DNA of 56,362 nt, taken from the NCBI GenBank assembly GCA_910579775.1, contig CAJTUE010000008.1, forward strand, positions 30,108-86,469. Reading direction: 5' to 3'. The notes beneath the pieces were generated by a model. The model saw only the letters and a list, made by a program, of their open reading frames with translations, searched no databases and had not been told where the DNA came from. Source of the DNA: an uncultured Oscillospiraceae bacterium (lineage in GTDB: Bacteria > Bacillota > Clostridia > Oscillospirales > Oscillospiraceae). Shown here piece by piece: positions 49,638-56,362 of this stretch. The translations under genes were made by a program, and so were the position numbers. Position 1 is the stretch's first letter. The number at the start of each line of letters is the position of its first letter.

Positions 49638-50420
49638 CTAGCCCAGCGCCACGTCCAGGACCATCATGAGCAGGAAGCCAAACATGACCGACAGGGTCCC
49701 GGCGTGAGCGGACTGGTCCAGCCGGGCCTCAGGGATCAGCTCCTCCACCACCACGACCATCATGGCCCCGGCAGCAAAGGAGAGGAACCAGGGCATCAGC
49801 GGCGCGACGCTCCCCGCCACGATGGCGGCCAGCACGCCGAAGATAGGCTCCACACTGCCCGAGAGGCAACCCTCCAGGAACGCCCGGGAGCGGGAGTTTC
49901 CCTCCTGGCGCAGGGGCAGAGAGATGGCCGCGCCCTCGGGAAAGTTCTGGATGCCGATGCCCAGGGCCAGCGCCCCGGCGGCGGAGAGCCAGAGCACGCC
50001 CCCCTCGTTTTGCGCCGCCCGGGCAAAGGCCAGCCCTACCGCCATCCCCTCAGGAATGTTGTGAAGGGTCATGGCAATCATCAAAAGCGCCGTGCGCTTG
50101 GACCGCTTGGCCTTGGGGACGCGGGGGTCGTCGTGGTGAAGATGGGGCAAGGCTTTGTCCAGCAAAAGCAGAAACGCCACGCCCAGGATAAAGCCGCCCG
50201 TGGCAGGCAAGTAGCCCGGAACGCCGCTCTCCTCCGCCTCCTCAATGGCGGGGATCAGCAAGCTCCACACCGACGCGGCGATCATCACCCCGGCGGCGAA
50301 GCCTAAAAAGAGCCGCTGGATGGCCGGGGTGATCTCCCGGCGAAAGAAGAAAACCGTGGCCGCACCCAGGGCGGTCATCAAAAAGGTAAATGTTGTGCCC
50401 GCAAGGGCCCAAAACAGCAT
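49638..50420 (-). CDS. ZIP-family divalent metal transporter
   Basis: A 260-residue metal importer with eight predicted membrane helices. TM4 holds the metal site TLHNIPEGMAVG and TM5 the second IQNFPEGAAIS; a His-rich loop (PHLHHDD) joins TM3 and TM4. It fits ZupT/GufA-type zinc (or Fe2+, Mn2+) uptake. ATG 50420 has AAGGAG nine nt upstream; the longer upstream frame is less likely. It is separate from the cassette, ended by its own terminator. Confidence 0.93.
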   Translation of the reverse strand: MLFWALAGTTFTFLMTALGAATVFFFRREITPAIQRLFLGFAAGVMIAASVWSLLIPAIEEAEESGVPGYLPATGGFILGVAFLLLLDKALPHLHHDDPRVPKAKRSKRTALLMIAMTLHNIPEGMAVGLAFARAAQNEGGVLWLSAAGALALGIGIQNFPEGAAISLPLRQEGNSRSRAFLEGCLSGSVEPIFGVLAAIVAGSVAPLMPWFLSFAAGAMMVVVVEELIPEARLDQSAHAGTLSVMFGFLLMMVLDVALG

Positions 50421-50464
50421 TGGGATCAACTCCTTCAAATATGTAGCTTGCCCCACAAAGGGTC

Positions 50465-50494
50465 TTGACTAAGGGACAAAGGATGTGGTAAAAT
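50465..50494 (+). promoter_or_regulatory. tRNA-Thr promoter
   Basis: -35 TTGACT (50465-50470) and -10 TAAAAT (50489-50494) with an 18-bp spacer, about 44 bp before the tRNA. Confidence 0.55.
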
Positions 50495-50537
50495 ATTTTG
50501 GCGTTCAGAGTTATCCTACGCTGGCCAGTGTCCATCT

Positions 50538-50613
50538 GCTACTGTGGCTCAGTTGGTAGAGCAGCTGATTCGTAATCAGCAGGTCGCCGGTTCAAGTCCG
50601 GCCAGTAGCTCCA
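50538..50613 (+). tRNA. tRNA-Thr (anticodon CGT)
   Basis: A 76-nt cloverleaf. Acceptor GCTACTG pairs with CAGTAGC, discriminator T, CCA encoded. Anticodon stem GCTGA/TCAGC encloses TTCGTAA, so the anticodon is CGT, reading ACG threonine codons. It stands alone with a promoter and terminator. Confidence 0.95.
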
Positions 50614-50650
50614 AAAACACCCAGAAATCAAAAGATTTCTGGGTGTTTTT
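50614..50650. terminator. Terminator between tRNA-Thr and the beta-helix gene
   Basis: A 17-bp perfect inverted repeat with an AAAA loop and A5/T5 flanks, serving the tRNA and the convergent gene ending at 50668. Confidence 0.92.
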
Positions 50651-50667
50651 GTATAGGCATTGCCCTC

Positions 50668-51927
50668 TTATTCAAATACTGCCTGAGAGATGTCGATACT
50701 CTGGCCGCTGCGGTTATCGATGTCCGTGCCATTGTGGGCAAAGACGCTCTCATGGAAGCTGATGGCCATATCCACCGGCGTTCCCTCCCAGAGAATGGCG
50801 GTGCCGTTTTCCGTGAAGCGGTTGCCGTCAAACTGGGAGTGGCTCACACTGCTCTGGCTGGCGTTGAAGTGGAAGCCCACCTCATTGTCCGTAAACGCGC
50901 AATAGCGGAAATTCAGCCAGGAATAGCCGTGGGGCAGCACAGCGGTCTTCCAGCCGGTAAAGGTGCAGCCCGTCAGGTGGACCCGGGCGGCAGCGGTGAT
51001 CCCCACATTCTCTCTGCCACTGCCCACAAAGTCAATGTCGCTGATCTCATTGATCCAGCCGTTGGCCCCGGTGGTGATGCGCAGCGTGCCGGTGAAAACG
51101 GTCCGGCCCTCCCCATCGGTATTGCCCAGCAGGTTCACCGGCCGCTTGCCGATGGTGAGTTCCCCCGCATAGACCACCGCCGGAAGATGGATATTCACCA
51201 CCGTAGAGGGATCCACCGTCTCGCCGCTCTCGTCGATAAGGGCCTGCAGCTCCCCGGCGGTCCCCATAGCATAGTCCTCCGGGTAGTAATCCAGCGTCCT
51301 GATGAGGCGAACCTCCAGGGTCTGGTGCAGCCGGATCACATCTCCGTTTTTCATGGTGATGGTCCATGTGCCCTGGGCCCGGTTGTCCCGGCCCAGAAAG
51401 TCGATAAAGCTGACCATGGCCGCCTCCGGGCAGTAGCCGTGGGGCGCAGGGTCGGTGTAGGTGATGTAGCCGTCCTCGTCCTCCGGGGGACCAAATTGGG
51501 CGGTGACGCTCTCCACCTTACCGAGAAAGGTGTTGGCGGCATTGGCGTCATTTTCGGTGTAGTTGATAAACAGGCAGGTGGGAAAACGGTACTCCCCGTT
51601 TTCCTCGGCCTCCTGATAGAGCCTGGGGGCCGGGGTAAAGCGGGTATCGCTCCAGCCCAGCAGAAGCTGATAGCTGCCGTCCTTGTCCGTATAGGTCACT
51701 GTGGCCGTGCCGCCGTCGTCGTATGTCCTGGGCCGGGTGCAGAGGTACCACCCCAGCAAAAGCCCGATCACCACCAGCAGGGGCAGCCCCACCCGCAGGG
51801 CCTTCCGCCATGGAAAAGGCACAGGGACCTTCGCCTGGGCCCGCCGGTTGACGCTTTGGGCGCAGTGGGGACAGAACGCGGCCTCCCCGGGAAGGACGCT
51901 GCCGCAGTAGGGACAGTTCTTTTCCAT
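50668..51927 (-). CDS. Zinc-ribbon, membrane-anchored beta-helix protein
   Basis: A 419-residue protein. Residues 1-25 form a zinc ribbon (CPYCGSVL and CPHCAQ); about 45-65 is a membrane helix; the rest is exported and, from about 230 onward, shows repeats of short beta strands with NFRYCAFTDNEVGFHFNASQSSVSHSQFDGN and similar turns, typical of a right-handed parallel beta-helix. No enzyme motif is visible. It starts one base after the stop of the kinase gene, so the two are coupled; the cytosolic zinc ribbon would face the kinase. Confidence 0.78.
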   Translation of the reverse strand: MEKNCPYCGSVLPGEAAFCPHCAQSVNRRAQAKVPVPFPWRKALRVGLPLLVVIGLLLGWYLCTRPRTYDDGGTATVTYTDKDGSYQLLLGWSDTRFTPAPRLYQEAEENGEYRFPTCLFINYTENDANAANTFLGKVESVTAQFGPPEDEDGYITYTDPAPHGYCPEAAMVSFIDFLGRDNRAQGTWTITMKNGDVIRLHQTLEVRLIRTLDYYPEDYAMGTAGELQALIDESGETVDPSTVVNIHLPAVVYAGELTIGKRPVNLLGNTDGEGRTVFTGTLRITTGANGWINEISDIDFVGSGRENVGITAAARVHLTGCTFTGWKTAVLPHGYSWLNFRYCAFTDNEVGFHFNASQSSVSHSQFDGNRFTENGTAILWEGTPVDMAISFHESVFAHNGTDIDNRSGQSIDISQAVFE

Positions 51928-51928
51928 C

Positions 51929-52636
51929 TCAAAGCTCCTCCATCAGCCGAAGCACGTTTTTATACCGCTTTTCCGGGTTCACATGGGTACACCTCTCCAC
52001 CACCCGGCCCAGCTTGCCCTCCGCCTGCTTTCTGGAGGGGTGCTCCCCGGTGAGCATCACGTTGATGAGGATACCCAGGGAGTAAATATCAGTCCGCAGG
52101 TCGGACTGGGAAAGGCCGTACTGCTCCGGGGCGGCAAAGCCGGTGGTGCCAAGCACCTGGGTGTCGGTGGTGTTCCCCTCCTTGTGGAGACGGGCGGCGT
52201 CAAAGTCGATGAGGACGGCGTCCTTCCCCCGGAGGATCACGTTTTCCGGCTTGATGTCCCGGTGGACAGCGGCCAGAGAATGGAGGACCCACAGCCCCCG
52301 GCAGAGCTGCTTTACGATCCGCCGGGTCTCCTCGGAGGTAAACAGGCTTTCTCCCAAAAGAAAGCCCAGGGTATCCCCCTGGATAAACTCCTCCAGCACC
52401 AGATTGTCCGTCTCCCCCACCGCCACCTCGTACACCGTGGGCAGGTTGGGGCAAGAGACCTCCAGCAGCTTTTGATAGACCTCCGGGTTCCCTGCGAACC
52501 GCCGGAGGATGAACTGCCGCCCGGTAGCCTTATGGCGGATGGAGCGCACGCTCCCCCGGGTGCTCTCCTTGAGTAAGGCAATCTCCTCGTATTCCGCCTG
52601 AATCGTCTGTGAAAGCCAGGTATAAATAGGGATCAC
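51929..52636 (-). CDS. Atypical Ser/Thr protein kinase
   Basis: A 235-residue soluble eukaryotic-like kinase domain. HRDIKPENVILRG (catalytic loop) and APEQYG (activation/P+1 region) are intact, but DFG is DFD (LIDFDAAR), the ATP-binding Lys of VAIK seems replaced by Arg in FILRRF, and the glycine loop is weak. Thus activity is uncertain. It lacks a membrane helix and PASTA repeats. GTG 52636 is the apparent start with no strong ribosome site. It is divergent from the XRE gene and coupled to the beta-helix protein gene. Confidence 0.85.
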   Translation of the reverse strand: MIPIYTWLSQTIQAEYEEIALLKESTRGSVRSIRHKATGRQFILRRFAGNPEVYQKLLEVSCPNLPTVYEVAVGETDNLVLEEFIQGDTLGFLLGESLFTSEETRRIVKQLCRGLWVLHSLAAVHRDIKPENVILRGKDAVLIDFDAARLHKEGNTTDTQVLGTTGFAAPEQYGLSQSDLRTDIYSLGILINVMLTGEHPSRKQAEGKLGRVVERCTHVNPEKRYKNVLRLMEEL

Positions 52637-52675
52637 CTCAAAAAAAACGTTTTACTATGCAGTCAGCATATTGTC

Positions 52676-52704
52676 TTGCCCTGAAAAATCCTGTAAATTA
52701 TTAT
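52676..52704 (+). promoter_or_regulatory. Promoter of the XRE gene
   Basis: -35 TTGCCC (52676-52681) and -10 TATTAT (52699-52704) with a 17-bp spacer in the AT-rich divergent gap. Confidence 0.45.
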
Positions 52705-52743
52705 AGAAGATTCCAAATAAAAAGTAAAGCGGAGGTGATGCAA

Positions 52744-53169
52744 ATGAAGGAAAAAACCACCGACGATCTGAAGCGGGAGCTGATGAACGCCGCCGACATC
52801 GACGCCTATATCAAGGAAAACCAGGCCTTTTTTGTGGACAAGACGGTCGTCGAACTGCTGGGAGAGCTGTACCAGCGCAAGTCCGTCCCCAAGGCCACTC
52901 TGGCCAAGCAGGCGGGGATGAGCGAGGTCTACGTGCACCAGGTCTTTTCCGGCCGGCGGACCCCCAGCCGGGACCGGCTTCTGTGCCTGTGCATCGGCCT
53001 GGAGGCCACTTTGGAGGAGACCCAGCGGCTTTTGAAGCAGGCCATCTACGCCCAGCTCTACCCCGCCAACAAGCGGGACGCCGTCATTATCCACGGCATC
53101 GTCCACCGTACCAGCCTGGATGCCATCAACGACAAGCTGTTTGCCGAGGGCGAAAAAACTTTATTTTAA
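52744..53169 (+). CDS. XRE-like helix-turn-helix regulator
   Basis: A 141-residue protein. The N-terminal 40 residues are helical and acidic; a Cro/CI-type helix-turn-helix (about 45-95, with VPKATLAKQAGMSEVYVHQVFSGRRTPSRDRLLCLCIGL) follows; the C-terminal part (about 100-141) may mediate oligomerisation. I start at ATG 52744 because GGAGGT lies 7 nt away; the ATG at 52738 overlaps it. It is divergent from the kinase gene and 17 bp ahead of a secreted-protein gene, so it may regulate either. Confidence 0.85.
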   Translation: MKEKTTDDLKRELMNAADIDAYIKENQAFFVDKTVVELLGELYQRKSVPKATLAKQAGMSEVYVHQVFSGRRTPSRDRLLCLCIGLEATLEETQRLLKQAIYAQLYPANKRDAVIIHGIVHRTSLDAINDKLFAEGEKTLF

Positions 53170-53186
53170 ACAGGAGGAAACACAAC

Positions 53187-54458
53187 ATGAAAAAGACCCT
53201 TTCTCTCACCCTTGCGTTCGCATTGAGCCTTTCCCTGCTGACCGTACCCGCCGGAGCCACCGGAGGGGGCACCGCTTACGCGTCCACTCAGGCTGTCCTG
53301 GTGGACGGCAAGGCGGTCACCTTTCAGGCGTATGCCTTGAAGGACGCCAATGGAAATGACACGAACTACGTGAAGCTCCGGGATGTGGCCCAGGTCCTCA
53401 ATGGCACCGCCGTCCAGTTTGAGGTGGGCTGGGACGGGTCCGTGAACATTGAGACCGGGAAAAGCTACACTTCTAATGGCTCCGAAATGAAAACTCCCTT
53501 CTCCGGCAACCGGGCCTATTCTCCCGCCACTGCCCCTACCAACATCAACGGCTCCCCGGCCGCTCTGGAGGCCATCGTCCTTCTGGATGACAACGGAGGG
53601 GCCTACACCTACTACAAGCTGCGGGATCTGGGTACCGCCCTGGGCTTCCATGTGGACTGGACTGCGGAGAAGGGCATCTTCATCGAGACCGGCTCCAGCC
53701 AGGCTCCTGTACCCACCCCTGAGCCTACTCCCGAGCCCGCTCCCGTCACCGTTCCCGAAAATGAGATCGGCCGGATGCTGAAAAATCCCAACTACTACGT
53801 GGGCCAGTATGTGGATAAGATGCCCGCCAAGATCTTCAACATTCCTCAGGGGGGAATGTACCTCCAGGTCAACGCCGGCCCTGACGAGGTCAACACCTAC
53901 ATCACCCTGAACGCTCAGACCAACCTGGCCGAGGATGATTACGTCCTGATCAGCGGTACCGTCATCGGCCCTTACTCCTACAAGACCATCAGCAACCAGA
54001 CCCACACCGTGGCCAATATCCGGGCCAGCAGTGTGGAACTGACCACCAAGGCCGCCGTTGACGCTGCCAAGCAGGCTCAGACCCTGGCCACCCACGGCGT
54101 CACCATCAATCTGCCCTCCACCCCCATCACAGTGCAGGAGCACGACTGGAACGACAAGCTGGTAGCCACCTATCAGATCACTGCCATTGATGTGAAGCAG
54201 GAATACTACGAGTACAGCAACGAGGTCACCGTGACCCTGTCCTTCACCGGCGAATGCACGGGCCGCTATACCAACACCGACACCAACTGCGAGGTCATCT
54301 GGACGCTGACGGACGACGAGGGGTACAAGATCGACAGCGGCTCCGCCTACTCCCCCATCCTCTCCGCTGGGGATAAGTTCCGCAATGTGGAGGCCCTTAT
54401 CTTTGATCTGGAACCCGGCCAGACCTACAATCTGGACATCGGCACCTCTATTAAATAA
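53187..54458 (+). CDS. Exported protein with copper-amine-oxidase-N-like domain
   Basis: A 423-residue secreted protein. Signal peptide 1-24 (cleavage near AGA-TG). Residues about 30-170 carry two copies of the copper amine oxidase N-terminal-like stalk motif (VKLRDVAQVLNGTAVQFEVGWD and YYKLRDLGTALGFHVDW). A Pro/Glu linker is followed by a C-terminal beta-rich domain (about 185-423) of unknown fold. Such domains bind cell-wall or extracellular partners in Firmicutes. It sits 17 bp after the XRE gene. Confidence 0.82.
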   Translation: MKKTLSLTLAFALSLSLLTVPAGATGGGTAYASTQAVLVDGKAVTFQAYALKDANGNDTNYVKLRDVAQVLNGTAVQFEVGWDGSVNIETGKSYTSNGSEMKTPFSGNRAYSPATAPTNINGSPAALEAIVLLDDNGGAYTYYKLRDLGTALGFHVDWTAEKGIFIETGSSQAPVPTPEPTPEPAPVTVPENEIGRMLKNPNYYVGQYVDKMPAKIFNIPQGGMYLQVNAGPDEVNTYITLNAQTNLAEDDYVLISGTVIGPYSYKTISNQTHTVANIRASSVELTTKAAVDAAKQAQTLATHGVTINLPSTPITVQEHDWNDKLVATYQITAIDVKQEYYEYSNEVTVTLSFTGECTGRYTNTDTNCEVIWTLTDDEGYKIDSGSAYSPILSAGDKFRNVEALIFDLEPGQTYNLDIGTSIK

Positions 54459-54521
54459 GAGATCGAAAGCCCCGTCCGGACAGAGGATTTCCAGCGGTGT
54501 GGCAGAAAGGAGAGCACTACC

Positions 54522-55157
54522 TTGAAAAAACGTATCCTATCCACCCTTCTGGCCCTGACCCTGTGTCTTGGCCTGCTGCCCGTTTCCGCTCTGGCGGCGG
54601 GGAACCGCTATGGCCCGGACGGCGACGGCTGGGGTTACACTACCAGCGAGAAAGTCATTGACCTGGGAGATATCTCCTATGATGGGACGGAAAAGGCCAA
54701 GTGCGGCAGTTTTGTCATCTCCATTGAGAACACCGGCTCCCAGACTTTGGCCTCCGAAGCCTTTACGAGCATGGCCAACGGCCTTGTCTACTATCTGCCC
54801 GCCATCTCCATCCAGCCTGGGGACAGCGCCGATGTGACCATTCAGTACACCGTCCCCGCAGGCAGGGACTATAAGGCGTATGAGGATTACTTCTATATTC
54901 TTTTTGACGATGCACCTGTGGAAACTATGATCCAGTTCCTGCCCCAATTCACACTGGTGGAAGCTAAGTCCTCCTCCGGCAGCAGCGGCACCAGCGGTGA
55001 TGCCGGTACCCTCTCCCCCCGCGAGGCCAAAAGCCAGTATGGCATTTCCATCAGCCCCAGCTATGTGGACTTTGGCTCCTGCTTTGTGGGAGACAAGGTG
55101 GACCCCGTCACCATCACCATTACCAACAACGGCAGCCACACCGTGGACCTCGACTAA
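54522..55157 (+). pseudogene. Secreted repeat-domain protein, truncated at the 3' end
   Basis: A 211-residue frame with a TTG start at 54522 after AAAGGAG and a signal peptide (1-25). One Ig-like/ASPM-SPD-2-type domain (about 30-135, IDLGDISYDGTEKAKCGSFVISI) is complete; a Ser/Gly linker follows, and a second domain begins (SISPSYVDFGSCFVGDKVDPVTITITNNGS) but stops after about 40 residues, mid-strand. At that point the sequence changes into a mobile-element fragment on the other strand. It therefore looks like a gene cut by an insertion or rearrangement; the short product may still be secreted. Confidence 0.7.
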
Positions 55158-55424
55158 TTCTTCTTGCAGCTTTTTTAAGTTCATCTCTCCTCTCTGCGCC
55201 TTCTCCTTCAATTCCTGTATCACCGCCACCTGGCGGTTCCAGTCGTCCGGGGAGAGCTGGCCCCGGTTCTTTCTGGTCTTCAGGCGGTTGTAGACCCGCT
55301 TGTACTCCCCAATGATAGGGTCCTCCCGACTCCTGCGCCGTTCCTTGCCGTGGGCGCCCACCTGGGTGCAGGTCACATCCAGAAACAACGGCAGGTCGTA
55401 GGACTTGTACTTGGATTCTTTCAT
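55155..55424 (-). pseudogene. Remnant of a conjugative-element protein
   Basis: From ATG 55424 (AGGAGGTGCAAC upstream), the minus strand encodes MKESKYKSYDLPLFLDV, close to the start of Tn916-type Xis/HTH proteins, joined to EYKRVYNRLKTRKNRGQLSPDDWNRQVAVIQELKEKAQRG, which resembles the C-terminal part of DUF6076-type element proteins. It then reads on without a stop across the truncated secreted-protein gene. The AT-rich leader (55425-55570) differs from its surroundings. I read it as a deletion fusion left by an element; identification is from memory of family motifs. Confidence 0.5.
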
Positions 55425-55574
55425 GTTGCACCTCCTGTATTTTGGGAGAAAAATTCCTCCACTTGCATACGGCTCGTTTTGATGTGGTTGACCAACTTTT
55501 TTGAAAAGTTTTTTGAAGTTTAGAGACCTGCACGAATTGACTGTTCTGTTTTTGGTATTTCGCATACTGAACTG

Positions 55575-55610
55575 GAAAGCCCCCATGGCCTTACGACCAT
55601 GGGGGCTTTC
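55575..55610. terminator. Hairpin between the element remnant and repeat B
   Basis: A 14-bp perfect stem (55575-55588 with 55597-55610) that may end the transcript of the SLH gene on the minus strand; the T run is short. Confidence 0.5.
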
Positions 55611-55632
55611 ACAGGAAGGAAGGATGGATGGG

Positions 55633-55765
55633 AAGCGCGAGGGTAGACACATAGCGACCGATGGACCGGCCTGCACGGCAAAAACAAGCGAACGCCGAAG
55701 GCGTGAGCGGCATTTTGCCAAAGGCCGGAAAGCGGGAGCGGCCATGCGTCCAACACGAGCGCGAC
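55633..55765. repeat. 132-nt dispersed repeat, copy B
   Basis: The plus strand aligns with copy A (28321-28452, minus). It lies between the hairpin at 55575 and the stop of the SLH gene, again filling the space just behind a gene end. Confidence 0.7.
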
Positions 55766-55770
55766 AACGC

Positions 55771-56362
55771 TTATTTACGGATCAGGGCAATGAACCGGTC
55801 GAGCATGACGGCCACTTCCGCGCGGGTGACTTCCGCTGTGGGATCAAGGGTATCGTTGCCCTTGCCCTTGAGGATGCCATTCTGGACGCACCAGGCCACG
55901 CCGTTCTCGGCCCAAGCGCCGGTGTCTTCGCCGTCGGCAAAGACGTGGAGGCGGCTGGCATCTGCCTTGGTGTCCAGGCCTACCAGCTTGGCGTAGCGCG
56001 CCATCATCACAGCCAGTTGCTCCCGGGTGATGATGTCATCGGGGGCGAAGATCTCTTCGGTATACCCGGTGACCACCTTCACCTTTGCCGCCCAGGCCAC
56101 GCCCTCGGTGTAGTACTTACCCTGGGCCACGTCCTGGAAGGTCACTTCGTAATCCGTCTTGCCCTGAGACAGGCGGTGGAGGACAGTAGCCAGAGAACCG
56201 CGGGTCATGGGGGCGGCGGGGCTATACTTGTTGCCGCCTGTGCCGTTGACCAGCTCAAGACCGGCGATCTTATTGACCGCTTCCACCGCCCACGGAGCCG
56301 CGGCCTCCACGTCGTCGAACGCGACCTCCGGCTCGGGGATGGCGGCGGGGATCTCCGCCTTC
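55771..56362 (-). CDS. SLH-domain surface protein, C-terminal part (runs off window)
   Basis: The last 197 codons of a surface protein; its start lies beyond the right edge. Three S-layer-homology units are visible: AVEAVNKIAGLELVNGTGG followed by PMTRGSLATVLHRL, DVAQGKYYTEGVAWAAKVKVVTGYTEEIFAPDDIITREQLAVMMARYAKL, and ENGVAWCVQNGILKGKGNDTLDPTAEVTRAEVAVMLDRFI. SLH domains attach proteins to secondary cell-wall polymers. The N-terminal functional domain cannot be judged. Confidence 0.9.
   Translation of the reverse strand, partial: KAEIPAAIPEPEVAFDDVEAAAPWAVEAVNKIAGLELVNGTGGNKYSPAAPMTRGSLATVLHRLSQGKTDYEVTFQDVAQGKYYTEGVAWAAKVKVVTGYTEEIFAPDDIITREQLAVMMARYAKLVGLDTKADASRLHVFADGEDTGAWAENGVAWCVQNGILKGKGNDTLDPTAEVTRAEVAVMLDRFIALIRK

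Noticed and set aside
54537..55424. A 296-codon minus-strand gene continuing through the secreted-protein gene
   Set aside because: Only the first 90 or so residues look like a protein; the rest is antisense to a gene with a signal peptide and domain structure.

Overview
The window looks like a chromosomal segment of a GC-rich, anaerobic, spore-forming member of the Clostridia. The gene content and small-gene families fit the Oscillospiraceae, near Flavonifractor, Lawsonibacter or Intestinimonas; the placement is inferred from protein character and was not computed. Support includes SpoIIE and SleB (sporulation and germination), MtaB, a DUF1540 protein, a UPF0210 protein, a 2[4Fe-4S] ferredoxin, YfbR-type and UPF0237 proteins, strong Shine-Dalgarno sites (AAGGAGG) and TTGACA/TATAAT promoters. 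There are no rRNA genes, CRISPR arrays, complete insertion sequences or prophage genes.

Layout. 1-240: tRNA-Pro(GGG) and its terminator. 320-1910: a YfcE-like phosphoesterase, then three small unknown genes facing the other way. 1891-5947: a minus-strand run with a membrane-anchored protein, mnaA, tagO (teichoic-acid or wall-glycan precursors) and trpS. 6018-9434: a coiled-coil protein, coaD, rsmD and uvrC. 9522-13216: HPr, mutS2 and a CorC-like CBS protein. 13343-16195: recD2, a 36-codon ORF and a small membrane protein. 16373-21376: uvrA and two lipid or envelope genes (a flippase-like protein and a UgtP/MGDG-synthase-like glycosyltransferase). 21543-24036 (plus): sleB and a short spoIIE. 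24086-26533: a lipoprotein and a ClpC-like AAA+ ATPase lacking its N domain. 26703-30751: ferredoxin, UPF0210, ACT, HD hydrolase and mtaB. 30786-32838: an XRE regulator, a zinc-ribbon protein, a membrane protein and an MscS channel. 32928-37534: the str operon rpsL-rpsG-fusA-tuf (minus), with a large structured spacer between rpsL and rpsG. 37696-41743: a DacF-type carboxypeptidase, comEA and a two-component system. 41858-47095: a small acidic protein, a TraB-CapA fusion and a NitT/TauT-type ABC importer under a Fur-like operator. 47242-49532: a DUF1540 gene, a small possibly sporulation-controlled gene, and a four-gene overlapping cassette with an EutT-like cobalamin adenosyltransferase, an unknown protein, an EutN-type microcompartment vertex protein and a PF06541 membrane protein. 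49638-50613: a ZIP transporter and tRNA-Thr(CGT). 50668-56362: an atypical Ser/Thr kinase with a zinc-ribbon/beta-helix partner, an XRE regulator, secreted proteins, a mobile-element remnant that truncates one of them, and the C-terminal part of an SLH protein.

Most genes are housekeeping (DNA repair, translation, wall, sporulation). The more unusual signals are the microcompartment-like cassette without shell hexamers, the structured spacer in the str operon, a 132-nt repeat present twice, the TraB-CapA fusion, the Fur-like operator on the ABC importer, a Spo0A-type long-spacer promoter before spoIIE, and the truncation junction near 55157.
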